Assembly: GCA_026874595.1 (NCBI GenBank)
Contig: CM049308.1
Span: forward strand, 75,377,124-75,441,123
From: Sipunculus nudus
Taxonomy: Eukaryota; Annelida; Sipuncula; Golfingiida; Sipunculidae
DNA: 64,000 bases
Direction: 5' to 3'
Positions within the stretch are counted from its first letter, which is position 1. Each line of letters begins with the position of its first letter. Below are positions 44,815 through 55,011 of this stretch, piece after piece. The translations under genes and the position numbers were made by a program. The notes beneath the pieces were generated by a model. That model saw nothing but the letters and a program-made list of their open reading frames with translations, was not told where the DNA came from and made no database searches.

Positions 44815-45310
44815 AGGTCAAATGATTACAGTTTGTGCCCATTCAACAGACAAACTGCTGTCATTAAAAAAATATAGAGAAACAAATGCGTAAAAAAATA
44901 CAGGGGCACCATTAGTCTGAAAGGGCTAATGTAACCCTTCATGTTCTATACGCATGCAAAGAATCATGGCAATCAAAACATTAGTTATTAGCTTTTGTAT
45001 CAATATTTTAATTAATCTTAGGATACTTACGAGCCCCAAATATCTGAGGATATTAATTTCAGGATTCCAAGGAGATTTTTCATGGACCTCCCTGGAAGTC
45101 AACTCAAAAGATTCTATGTCAAACGGTTACGATAAGTGCCCTGTTAACTGACGACCGTTTTGTTTGAAGGTCTCAAAATTATAAAAATTAAAAAATGCGT
45201 AAACATTCGAAAAATACATTTGGCGCCACCAGTCTGCATGAACCGAATAAACACTGCATGATCAATATGCATGCAAAGATTCGTGGCGATCATTGCATTA
45301 GTAAGGCAGG
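44815..45310 (+). repeat. Two tandem units of a dispersed repeat, about 300 bp apart
   Basis: Unit 1 (about 44815-45000) and unit 2 (about 45113-45310) share GATTCTA-GTCAAA-G-TTAC, GTGCCC, AATGCGTAAA, CACCA-TAGTCTG/CACCAGTCTG and ATGCATGCAAAGA-TC-TGGC, then ATCA. A third copy is at 37.37-37.51 kb. Unit 2 includes TGGCGCCACC, the core of the 7-kb palindrome repeat. Confidence 0.65.
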
Positions 45311-45787
45311 TACTGGAAATGTTATATCAATTTCTTTTAATCATTTTAGGGGATACTAACGAGCCCTATTGCTCTGAGCATGTTTATGTTTACCTTTTCA
45401 TTTCACGGAAGCAAAAGATCATCCGGTAAGGCCCACTTTGATGTGTTGGCTTCGTTTACTCTTAAACTGGCTGATAGGATTTATGTGTCTGAATTATGAG
45501 TTTTAACACTACAACTTTAAAAAAAAAATCCATACATGAACAATGTGAAAAGTATCCCTTAAGATTAATGAGATTTTTTCCATCTATCTAGTTGTTCTTT
45601 GTACTTTTACAGTAAATCATCAAATAAAAAACTTATATTACTTACTAGGCATTATCAGAGTGTAAGAATACTACTGTATGTCTTATCCATTTGAATTAAC
45701 AATTGAACAGGCCAGTCGACCTTTGATGTCCACGGAGGCGACACAATGCAGACATCTGAAAATTGTTGAAACAATACGATAAAGTCA

Positions 45788-46071
45788 TTAAACCCACAAG
45801 TAATGGACAGATATTTAATGAAATCATGAGTATAAATTATGTCACTATTCTTATGAACATATCATCCTCATGAGATGGAAAAAAAAAACAAGAAACTAGT
45901 GAACAAATATTAACTCGTCTATGTACCCCACTATTATGGACAAATCACCCCACATGACTCATGATGGACCAAAAAACCCCACAAAGTAAGGGACAAAATA
46001 ACAATGGGGTGGCTTCGTATATACTAGGGAGATGAATTTATTAAACAATCTGTCCATTACTTGTGGGTTAA
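45788..46071. mobile_element. 284-bp piggyBac-type MITE with TTAA ends
   Basis: The left end TTAA, A, CCCACAAGTAATGGACAG (45788-45810) and the right end CTGTCCATTACTTGTGGG then TTAA (46050-46071) are inverted copies extending about 35 bp with few differences. TTAA at both ends and TIRs starting CCC are hallmarks of piggyBac transposons. No transposase is encoded, so it is a non-autonomous element. Partial copies of the terminal motif occur inside (CCCCACTATTATGGACAAAT near 45925; CCCACAAAGTAAGGGACAAA near 45977), like subterminal transposase-binding sites. Confidence 0.75.
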
Positions 46072-46318
46072 GTCGGCATGGTTTATGGGGTGATTTGTCA
46101 AAACCAATGGTGAAATTTTACTCTTACTTTAAATACAGAGCACTCAATGGCTCCATATAATATTAATTTGATACATCCATACACAAATCAAGGTAATAAC
46201 ACACATATATGTTATTCTTCTACTTGCATGTGTCCCATGTGGAAACCGATGTCCGGCTTGGCATCTGAGCTCTTGCTCTAAAGCTTGAGACACATCCATG
46301 GTAAAGCTTATTTAACTG
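46072..46318. other. Flank of the MITE
   Basis: TGGGGTGATTTGTC at 46086-46099 is a perfect inverse of GACAAATCACCCCA inside the MITE (45939-45952), so a second inverted pair crosses the element boundary. No gene. Confidence 0.5.
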
Positions 46319-46590
46319 AAGGAGATGGCGTCTTTGTGGTTTTCTTTTGTGTCCTTCAGTGTCAGTTATTGCGGCGTTGGCGAAGCTTCTGAAGGGTCAG
46401 ATGTTTACATCCCACATTCTGGGTTTCAGGTCGTCGCGAAAGATCTAGTTTCCCAAAAATTACTAAAGGAGATGGCGTTTTCTTTTCTTTAGTGTCCGTT
46501 TTTGCGATGGTGAGGCTTATGAAGGGTCAGATGTTTACATCCCACTGTCTGGGTTTCAGGTCGTCGCGGAAGATCTGATTTTCTACAAAA
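46319..46590. repeat. Tandem duplication of about 130-147 bp
   Basis: Units begin AAGGAGATGGCG at about 46319 and 46466. Both contain GAAGGGTCAGATGTTTACAT, then TCTGGGTTTCAGGTCGTCGC. The first copy has about 16 bp extra near its start. Confidence 0.9.
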
Positions 46591-46684
46591 ATTACCATTT
46601 CTTTTAATTTTACTTATAAAAGAGTCTGCTCTGTGAAATATTTTCTCAAGAGATGGACATTCATATCCATTTGGACTGCTACAG

Positions 46685-46807
46685 TCATAAAGGATTCCTC
46701 TTTGCTGAAAATTCAGTTAAAGGATTGAGAAGGGCAGCATCCATCAGGGACTCAAGTTCCTCATCTTTTTTGTCAAACCACCTGACTAGATTTGTGCTGC
46801 CTGCAGT
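46685..46807 (-). CDS. Candidate 3'-terminal exon, unknown gene
   Basis: On the minus strand a strong acceptor (CCTTTTTTTCAG) ends at 46808. It is followed by 40 codons and TGA (46687-46685). The peptide is TAGSTNLVRWFDKKDEELES, then LMDAALLNPLTEFSAKRNPL, acidic then polar. Acceptor quality and composition support a real or recently active exon. I do not recognise the protein. Upstream minus-strand exons were not identified in the following kilobases. Confidence 0.4.
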   Translation of the reverse strand, partial: TAGSTNLVRWFDKKDEELESLMDAALLNPLTEFSAKRNPL

Positions 46808-47619
46808 CTGAAAAAAAAGGTTGACCACCTTTTCTCCTAGCCAGCTTCATAACATAGATTTGCACTCCTCGATCAATGATTTCAACCTGTCAGTCGCCAC
46901 AAATCCTCACAGGTCCGTGTAATTCGCCTTGTATTGCAATGGATAACTTTGTGGCTCTTCTCAGCGTTCTTCCTCTCGGCCTCTCGCACATACGTCTACA
47001 AGGACCACGGTCACCATGGCGACCAGGGGTTGCATACCCCGGGCATGCAATTACCGCATACACAGTAAATCCTCAATAATATGTACATTTTGCATTAATG
47101 CAAGTAGTAGAAGGGACGCTTGTTTGTTTGCATGTGTTCATAAGTGAATTTTTAATGCCTTTAGGAACGTTGCCAAACCTCTCGCAGCTGATTCACGCTC
47201 CTCACTACTGCAGCAAAATGTGCGGCACAGAGGAGTACTCCAAGGCTTAACACGGTCATCTTTAGAGTTCACAATGACCTGATTCAGTCATATCAACATC
47301 AGTATTTTTTTATACATATATTTCACCAGGATGGCCCATTCAGCATGTTCAGCTGTTTTTCGATGGGGTCCTGGAAATATCACAGAGAAATATACATTGA
47401 AAAAGTGATATACATTACATACTCATATGTAATGCTGAAATTCAGACGTCCATCCACATTCACACACCTCAACATTTTTACGAACACGCATTTGCACCTA
47501 AACCGCACGTCTCCTCCTTTAAACCCTGCATCCACAAACCTTTCATCCACCTCTCTCTCACTCATCAACAACCCCCCTCCCCCCCAACTCATTCAACTCC
47601 ACTGTCAAATCCTCCGCTT
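46808..47619. other. Non-coding or unassigned
   Basis: Frames at 46876-47079 and 47345-47626 have no motif. The latter is Pro/Thr/Ser-rich and overlaps the antisense of the degenerate gene next to it. Confidence 0.4.
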
Positions 47620-48250
47620 TCGCTAGGTCTCCTTTCTCTCCTGCTCTTTCATAATACGCCTCGCTCGCTCCACATTCTCCCTCAACCGATCATCACCCAT
47701 ACTTCGCAGCCACCTCCCTCTGTCATTCTTTCGAAAAATTAAGACATCCTACTTAGCACAAGTACTTGCATTCGGTCTTTCACTCACCAGGTAATCTAAC
47801 ATACCAAAATCTATTTCACATCCGTCATTGGTATTATGGCAGCCTCACTGATTCACATCAGTGTCAAATTCTCACTCTCTAAACATTCACTTAACTGCTT
47901 CCATGCCAACGCTGTACATTCATACACCATTCTTTCAGCACACGTCTCTCTCGGACCTTCAACCACAAATCTCACAATCTTTTCAGACTTGCTGGAACTC
48001 GCACAAATCAGCTCAATGTAAACTCCCCTGCTCTTCCCTCCCTGAAAACAACAACACACACAGTCACTCCACACGAAATCTTCTAACCTCTCTTCTGACG
48101 TACATTTCTTGTTCCTTAAAGCCTGTATTCGCTCATTAAGACTCACCAGCTTGCACACACGCCACACTTTCAAACGCATTCCTCCTTTATACAACAGTGC
48201 CCTCTCGCAGCTATTAAATAGTCTGCAGACATGCTCACTCTCCATACTCT
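47620..48250 (-). pseudogene. Degenerate gene of unknown family
   Basis: The minus strand carries a 130-codon ATG-initiated frame (48245-47853) with LNERIQALRNKKCTSEERLE, then VVEGPRETCAERMVYECTAL and AWKQLSECLESE. After a frame change it continues as GCEIDFGMLDYLVSERPNAS, then a stop, then RKNDRGRWLRSMGDDRLREN and VERARRIMKEQERKE to about 47625. Long protein-like text broken by three stops or frame changes indicates a pseudogene. The family is not recognised. The plus-strand open frame over the same bases is Ser/His/Thr-rich and is taken as its shadow. Confidence 0.4.
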
Positions 48251-48829
48251 CACTAAATCTTTCTTCGAGTTAAAATTAAAATCTGGCCCATCTTTTTCAT
48301 TCAACTCATCCGTCAATACTGAAAGGATAATTCTCTTCTGGCTAGCTTCTTCCTCACATTCTCCACGGCACAGTTGTGGCTAAGATCAAGTGGGCATGTT
48401 AGCTGCTGTTTAGCAAGGACATCATCAGAACACCTTTTGCAGGATGATTCTGTGCATTAACTTCCATATCGTGTTGCGCACAGTGTGGTTTTTATAGCTT
48501 GGGCATCTCATGAAAGTTTTGTCAGTCGTCATCACCTCATCAACAGGATCATTCTTTGGGTTTTTCCGTCATATATGGTCAAACATTTGTCGAAAAGAGA
48601 GACAGATATCGTTAACTTCATGCACACACGTCGTCACTACAATTACCGCTGTATCTATGTTTCCTAATCACACAAATGAAATTTAGCTTTAATATAAAGG
48701 TAAAAGGAAAGGGTTCATAGTCTGATATCACTAAACTATGTGTCATCCGACTGAACACTTTGCCTTCCTGTTCATTCTTGTAGCTTTTCTCGGCTCCCCG
48801 GGGAGCATACACCCCAAGCAGCTATAACA
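48251..48829. other. Non-coding sequence
   Basis: No supported feature. Confidence 0.5.
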
Positions 48830-49018
48830 GGCGCTAGAAGGGTATTCGTTTTACATTTGCCTTCCTCCTGTGACCAGTACCCATTCACTCCTGCGCACCC
48901 TTGTGGTAAAGACTTTGGCTTGGAGTCTTAGCGCAGACGGCGGTCAGATTGGGACGCGAGCCCACAACCTTGCGGTCACAAGTCCAGCGCACTAACCATT
49001 ACGCTACCACGCTCCACA
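48830..49018 (-). mobile_element. tRNA-derived SINE
   Basis: The minus strand starts GTGGAGCGTGGTAGCGTAAT, then GGTTAGTGCGC (A-box region). About 35 bp later it has GTGGGCTCGCGTCCC (B-box). This is the tRNA-like head. The body follows: GTCTTTACCACAAGGGTGCG, then GGAGTGAATGGGTACTGG, a core style seen in several metazoan SINEs. The 3' end is not sharply defined. The folding is too imperfect for a functional tRNA. Confidence 0.65.
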
Positions 49019-49101
49019 ATGTTAGCACTACTAACCATGAGATTATCCACAGAAAGCATATCCTTGCCAATGTTCTCTGTTCCGTCTTTTCCTTTAATTG
49101 G

Positions 49102-49344
49102 TCATTCATCTTCAAGAAAGCATCTAAGCCGAGGAATGGCCCGTTTTCTAGCATCTAAAAAGCGTCTTGTAAACTTGGTTCTTGATTTTTCAAGTACCTT
49201 TCTAAGCAGGGTGCTGATTGGATTTTGCTGTTTGGAGAAATTGTCCAGCTTCAGGATTATGTTTGTGCTAAATCTGAAGAAAAATTCACCTATCAGCTTA
49301 ATATTGTGTCCTGGTATCCCTGTACCATCAACATTGAATGTCAT
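49102..49344 (-). CDS. Hypothetical open frame, uncertain
   Basis: An 80-codon minus-strand frame (VDGTGIPGHNIKLIGEFFFR, then STLLRKVLEKSRTKFTRRFL) opposes an equally long plus-strand frame (119 codons). Both are protein-like and I cannot decide between them. It lies just beyond the SINE head. Possibly a decayed exon. Confidence 0.2.
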   Translation of the reverse strand: MTFNVDGTGIPGHNIKLIGEFFFRFSTNIILKLDNFSKQQNPISTLLRKVLEKSRTKFTRRFLDARKRAIPRLRCFLEDE

Positions 49345-51096
49345 GTCTGACGCAGTCTATTTATGGTCACCCCTGTAGGTTTTGTATTATTTCAGGACAT
49401 TTTACTATCACCTTCACGCATGCATGTCCAAGGCAAGAACCTATTGACACCTGCTAATCTGTTAATGTGTGTCCATCAGTTGTGTGTTTTAATGCTGCCT
49501 TTCCGGCAATGCCATTATATGCCATTACATTCAGGTGACCCTGATACTTTACTCTTGTACTTGTCACATTTGTGAACAAGGCGGATACGAGTTTGCCATA
49601 CACCATATTACAGAGCTGGGTTACAACTTTTGCTTGACATTGAGAGTTGTATTGCTCTTAGAGTATCTCCTCCACCACATGGCCACCTTTGAGGGGAAAT
49701 TCTGGCCATGGGAAATGAAAAATATAAGAAATGAGACTAAATAACCAAACATTTGACTCAATATATAGTAATACATTTCATCCCATTATCTACAAGATTC
49801 GCTTGCTGCTTGTTTTAGGATATAATGCTTATTCTATACTCCAGAATGCTAATGTATTTCACCACTGCATACCATATCCAATGTTTATCTTAATATACTT
49901 TGGTATACGCTAAGTGTATCTCGGACTTCCCAATTTGTTAAGAAGGGAATATAAAAAAATTAACATGCCAGAGTATATACACGATTTACATACTCGATAT
50001 TATTTATATTTAATGGTCCTAACTGAGAACATGTTTGTTAAGAAGAACAGGCTCAAAGCCAGGATGTTTTGTGATGTAATGCAGGGGTTGTTCTCCTTTT
50101 TAATTTTTTAACAATCATCCTGCTATAGGTACACTATTTTTCAGTCATCTAATCAATCAGATGACACTGCTCACACTGACACACACAAAAAAATATTTGA
50201 CTGAGAAGACGTCCTTTTACATAAAGTTTAAAATTACAGACTACACTTTGGCTATAAGTTAACATTATCACTATTAATTAAGAAATGTTTGAAGTGGATA
50301 AGGTATTTTGCTTTATATTACATATGCTCAAAGGTCTAGATCTTTATCTTACAAAATGTACATTTATTATCAGACTATTATTTTCCAATTTATTATCCAA
50401 AAATCATTAAACCAAATATCATGTAACACTCTTTACTACAAGAATATTTTTAACACTACAACATACCTTAAATAGAAAAAAATGAATATAAATACCTTCT
50501 GGCACACTTGTCGAGCATTTAAATTAGTTCAATATTTCTTCCACAAATCATTTATCCCTGTGCATGTTTTTTTCCCCGAGGCCCAGTTTAACAGACTTGG
50601 CATTCACCGTGTTAAATACCTCACGGAAACGTCTAAGGAAGTGTCTGCTCCTCTGTTTCTGCCTTCCAGGTCCGTTTCGCTGCATTATGTCTTGCTGGAC
50701 ACTATCAACAGTTGACTTTGTACCTTTCACACCCAGGCAGAGACCCTGATGGTTAAAATACTGCTCTGTCTTGAAATGTCCATGCAATGATCATTCCATT
50801 TTCCTTATATTTCTTAATGCATCAGTTTATATTTATTCAAATTTACAACCAGCATACACGTTTTACGTGCCTTTGAGATTAAAACTTGCAGACTTTCATG
50901 CTAATATAGAATATATATATATATTTGTAATTTAAACTTTTTACAGATATTTCTTATTGTGGTACATAGGTCTGTAGGCATTCAGTTTCGTGTTAGGCTC
51001 AAGCCCTTGCTATGGCGTATAGAGGTAAACCGCTCGGTTTTATCCGTACTGGTTGAACTCTCGTCGAGTGAAAACACTGCGATAACTGAGAAGTTA
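49345..51096. other. Gene-poor stretch
   Basis: AT-rich with many short frames. The minus frame at 50548-50787 contains PGRQKQRSRHFLRRFREVFN, basic and protein-like but without splice or family support. Confidence 0.4.
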
Positions 51097-51433
51097 GGCC
51101 AAAATAAAAAAAGGGTATGGTTCTCAGGCACTTTTTTTCAGAAATCAATGCGGGCGGGCTCTTTTTTTATTTTAAATTTTTTGGTATGTTTCGATAAAAA
51201 TGTCAAATGATAAGGGGAAAAGCATGAAAATAACAGTTTTATTTTGCTAAATAAGTAAAAGCACTACAAAACAAAGGAAATTGTATGGTTTTATCTTCTT
51301 TAAAGAAATGTCGGAGCGGCAGCAGCTCAAAATTGGAAAGTTTTCATGAAAATCAAAATAAAAATTTTTTATGCGGGGGTTTAAAATTGATGCGGGCGGT
51401 GCCTGAGAACCATACCTTTAATTTTTTTTGGCC
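51097..51433. mobile_element. 337-bp Harbinger-type MITE
   Basis: Terminal inverted repeats of 35 bp match at 31 positions. The left starts GGCCAAAATAAAAAAAGGG, then TATGGTTCTCAGGCAC (51097-51131). The right is its inverse, ending TTTTTTTTGGCC (51399-51433). The 18-bp inner part GTGCCTGAGAACCATACC is a perfect inverse of the left. TTA directly flanks both ends (51094-51096 and 51434-51436). A TTA/TAA 3-bp target duplication with GGCC-starting ends fits PIF/Harbinger elements. No transposase is encoded. A lone end of the same family is at 40.1 kb. Confidence 0.7.
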
Positions 51434-51439
51434 TTATAA

Positions 51440-51625
51440 ATGTTTTTTTAAGCCAAGGAAAGAGACAGAAATATTCCAGCGGACACAGAAGAGTGTGAGT
51501 TAGTTTGTCGACCTTTCCGATACGTGCAGCAGTTATAGATCTTCGTGAAATTTGTAACGGATTTTATATAGTCTTCAGTTTGCCTTTTGGATCACTGTCG
51601 GGATTTCAATTTTGGATATCAGCAG
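51440..51625 (+). repeat. Dispersed repeat, partner of 28.35-28.54 kb
   Basis: ATTCCAGCGGACACAGAAGA, CCGAT, GTTATAGAT and GTCTTCAGTTTGC occur in the same order as on the minus strand at 28.35-28.54 kb. It begins just outside the MITE. Confidence 0.65.
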
Positions 51626-53164
51626 ATTGATTTGGTGATTGAATCATTTTAAAAAAATCTTGTTGCGTCTAATTCGGCGGCTAAGATTATAAGCGTGGAC
51701 TAAAGTAGCTTCACACGCTTTCACATCGCATTCACTCACAGACCCCCAAACCCTTGATCGCAGGATCCACAGGATCGCACATGAGCTTGCACATCGCGAG
51801 TCGTGTACCCAGAAAAAAACCGTTCTTGGGCTAAATGCAATGTCCAATCGCGCCCCATATGACCTACCCGGTTGTGTAAGAAAAAAAAAAGTTTTCACGC
51901 GAATGTTTCGGCAAAACTAGGTGCTTTTTAAGGCCGTGGACTGACCGCGACCGATAAAGTACTCCGTGACTCATAGTTTTATCCTCTTTTCAGAGTTTAT
52001 AATCAGACCGTTGGTATTATAACGTGTCGATTACTTTCACAATCACTGATTTTTCGTTTGTTCACGGATACATTCACGGTTATTCATTCTCGTCAAGTCT
52101 AGATCTACGGGCTGCAGCTGACAGGCAAATGGCCCCTTTTTGTGGGCGGGTTTGACAGAATACTTATTTATTAAATCGAAAGGTTTATAAACCAGATCCA
52201 CTGAAGAAAGAATTATCTGCAAATGATTTGTTAAAGCTTAACTCTGAGGAAGAGGAAATGGAAAAAAATCAAGTTGGATACAAAGCTGAAATTGAATGGA
52301 TAAAAAAATGAATCAATGCATATGCAGTGGGTCAGTGATACATGATTGCCCAGTAATCAGTGAATAGGTTTCCAATTGGCTAACAGATGCTGAATGAAAT
52401 TAAATGAAGAGAGTTGTTTCCTGAATTGTTCTGTATTAATAGAGTCGGAAGGCCTAATAATCAGAATAACTTGGATTCTGAATTGTAATTAAACTCAAGC
52501 ACTTATACGTACGCTGTCATATATCCTATTGTGCATGAAGTATGATTTGGTTAGTAAAATGAAATAATGTATTGTAGACACACACACACATAAATCATTA
52601 ATATTATTATTACAAATATTCTTTTTATTTATTATATCCGTGTATGCTGTAATAAAATCATTATTACAAATATATTTTATATAATATTCGAAATAAATAA
52701 CTTCCATTCACACTTCCTAATAAATAGAAAATGATGTTATTATAATATAATCTAATGATTATAATAGGCCTTATGCCCCCCCCCCCTCAATTCTTTTTAC
52801 ACATTTGCTCCGACTTGGTGGTTTTATCTGCAATCGGTTCCTCTCTAGTTTAAGTAACGTTAACCGTTTTTGGGGTTGGTTGTCTTTTTCGGAACCGGCA
52901 CAGGGTCTACAAGCTGAAATATCAATGACACTGTCTTTATGAATTAATGAACGGTGCAAATGTCATAAGTCATTAAAAAATCCATCGCTTCTCCAGTCTG
53001 TATCAATTAAACTGTCCTTTGATCTCGAGTGTCATTGAGAAATTAAACATTAAGCCCTGGCCCATCAAAATTAATATAAAGCATTTGAAATATTTGTTGA
53101 AATGATTCAGATATCATCATGAAGAAACGACAGGGTTTCTCTGACAATGACGGCCTATAGAGCA
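51626..53164. other. Mostly non-coding
   Basis: One short protein-like frame, 52174-52311 plus (KVYKPDPLKKELSANDLLKL, then NSEEEEMEKNQVGYKAEIEW), may be an exon but has no clear splice sites. (CA)n at 52580-52589 and C11 at 52776-52786. No recognised gene. Confidence 0.4.
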
Positions 53165-53181
53165 GACAAGTGACCTCCGCC

Positions 53182-53433
53182 ATGGAGCGATGGGACCAAG
53201 CCCTGCAAAGTACGTTTTATCCTTTCATTGCATTCACGCCACCTGACGTTTCCTCTCCTAGTCGTCTCAGACTGCCTGGCGCCATGTCCCGACCTGTTGG
53301 AAACGGATTCCCGATCTGTGCCACACTGACAGTGTGGAGGGCGGCGATCTTTTACGGCTTGTTGGTCTTGTTGACTAAAGGTTTTGACCTTGTGCTGACT
53401 GGACACCGGGGATTGCCGCTGGTTTCAATGTAA
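53182..53433 (+). CDS. Hypothetical small ORF with good Kozak context
   Basis: ATG at 53182 lies in CTCCGCCATGGAG, a strong vertebrate-style Kozak context. The frame runs 83 codons (MERWDQALQSTF...) to TAA. It includes a hydrophobic stretch near the end (AAIFYGLLVLLTKGFDLVL) that could be a membrane segment. A GTACGT donor (53211) after MERWDQALQ would alternatively end a first coding exon there. The block is more GC-rich than the flanks. An antisense frame of 83 codons (53406-53155) covers nearly the same bases. No family recognised. Confidence 0.25.
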   Translation: MERWDQALQSTFYPFIAFTPPDVSSPSRLRLPGAMSRPVGNGFPICATLTVWRAAIFYGLLVLLTKGFDLVLTGHRGLPLVSM

Positions 53434-53794
53434 GACGGCTTCTCTAGTCCCTTGTCTTCATCTGAGTCCCCTTAAATCTCAATGCTTGGGTTTTCCCATG
53501 CAGAAATCTTGGTCAGTTGATAGTAGGCACTTAATAATAAAACATAATTTTAATAAAACTACTTATAAGAGTACTGGAATTTTACTTAATTTTTGCTTAA
53601 CGTATTTCATTAAATTAGAAAATGAATCTAAAATTAAAACTATTATAAGCTGAAAGGTTGACAAAGTTTCTACATTATCTGTGAAAGGTCTTTATTTATT
53701 GTATGGTGTACATTTTTACGATCCCTGTATGCAGCCATGTTTTTCTTCCTCATTATAATTTGCTCGCTTGACTCCTGTCATCTCTTGGGCTGTC
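53434..53794. other. Non-coding sequence
   Basis: Nothing supported. Confidence 0.5.
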
Positions 53795-54227
53795 TTACGG
53801 AACTCCTTGAAAGGTAAAGAAGGTACACTGTGTATAAAAATTACGTATTGATGCCAAGCAATTTGTTAATAACATTTCATCTTCATGTAGCACATATATA
53901 TTCCACAATACATGAGTCATAATTATACTTCCATACATAAAAAAGTACATAAACACGGTGAATAGAAAAGGTGTATACAGCACATGATCGAACAGCGTGG
54001 CACGCAGCTGCACACAACGGGCAGAAGACGCTGAGTTAGTAAGACTGGCAGAGATCTTGAAGGCGCTTGCCTTTATGCTTTTATGCTTGGTCACCTGGCC
54101 GGGGTCAATATGGGGGAGTAACTTCGCGATCTCTGTCCTCTCCAGAACATAAGAGGTAGCCGTGTAGTATACTTTATGTACATCTAAAGTATGGCCAAGA
54201 TGGTCCACACTCACTGCCTCTGTTTCT
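53795..54227 (-). CDS. YR-like gene, C-terminal catalytic box exon
   Basis: On the minus strand an acceptor (CAACAAAACAG) ends at 54228. The frame then reads ETEAVSVDHLGHTLDVHKVY, followed by Y, and ERTEIAKLLPHIDPGQVTKH. HLGHT----KVYY matches box II of tyrosine recombinases (H-LGH-----T---Y), with the second Tyr as likely nucleophile. It also matches the C-terminus of a metazoan YR-like protein family (LGHTL-VH--YY--t---ER-k-aKLL---d-G). The first part (to about 54050) is convincing. The remaining frame to 53795 is F/Y/M-rich and may be readthrough. An OB-like exon lies 395 bp upstream on the same strand. No box I or core-binding exon was found nearby. Confidence 0.5.
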
Positions 54228-54283
54228 CTGTTTTGTTGAAAGCCTGGATTGGGGGGATACCCCGGACACCTGGAAGAAATATA

Positions 54284-54621
54284 TTACTTATTATTACGTT
54301 CGCCCAATTTGGGCATGCCTGCATAGCCATATTGTGAGGTCACATATGACCAGACTTGTGACTTGACCTCCGGTCTATCAGAGTATTTTATTGTTATTAT
54401 TATGTCATTGTGACCTATATTCTGTGAGCTATCTGAAAGTGTTATAAAGTAGTTAATTAAAATATTTTCATTAAAGAAAAAACATGACATCCACTTATTA
54501 TTCAAAAGATATCATGGATTCAACAGGCCTGTTTTTTAGACACGAAATGTCTTGTCCGGGAGTCTGATTAAAAAACGGAACTGAATGACCAACCAGTCAT
54601 TTAGCCTCCTTCATAATGTTC
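54284..54621. other. Between the YR-like and OB-like exons
   Basis: AT-rich. The minus frame at 54284-54505 has no motif. It could be an intron. Confidence 0.4.
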
Positions 54622-55011
54622 TCATAAACCTGCAGTGGACAGTAAGCATGATATGGTTGATATCATTCTGTCTAGGACCTGCCAGTGTATTTTTATAAAA
54701 TTCGTTCTGGGTGGTGTACTGAGATATACCCAACTTGCTGCAGCTGACCTGATGTCCCTGGGAATGTCTATTTCTGCAGTACGTGTGATGACAGTTGACT
54801 TATTGAAAAATAAGGTCCTTTTGCCAACATGAAAGTTCCTTACAAGGTACGTCTTGTTTATCTCGATTTGAGCAGCGTGCTGCTCACTGCAAATCATCTT
54901 TGCACATCCGGAGGAGTCTGCAGTAGCACACTCATCTTTGTTGGTTATCTTGTGCTTGTCTTTTTTTATGATCTTTATTCTGAGCGTTTTGTATCGGGCG
55001 ATTTCTGGCAC
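54622..55011 (-). CDS. OB-fold (RPA-like) exon
   Basis: A 129-codon minus-strand frame. The core reads ATADSSGCAKMICSEQHAAQ, then IEINKTYLVRNFHVGKRTLF and FNKSTVITRTAEIDIPRDIR, then a linker WVYLSTPPRTNF. D-SG-aK---E---------Y-vrN------g-l-fnk-T-I is the strand 2-5 layout of RPA-type OB folds, as in the exon at 29.43 kb (VTDTTGTIKVILWNEA). The family binds single-stranded nucleic acid. Many invertebrate genomes carry expanded, partly mobile copies. The ATG at the start is probably internal. An acceptor-like GTGCTACTGCAG just before DSSG suggests the true exon may begin there. There is no stop within the domain, unlike the plus-strand relative. Confidence 0.55.
   Translation of the reverse strand: MPEIARYKTLRIKIIKKDKHKITNKDECATADSSGCAKMICSEQHAAQIEINKTYLVRNFHVGKRTLFFNKSTVITRTAEIDIPRDIRSAAASWVYLSTPPRTNFIKIHWQVLDRMISTISCLLSTAGL

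Noticed and set aside
48925-49018. Functional tRNA gene
   Set aside because: Tail sequence of SINE type follows directly and stem pairing is imperfect.
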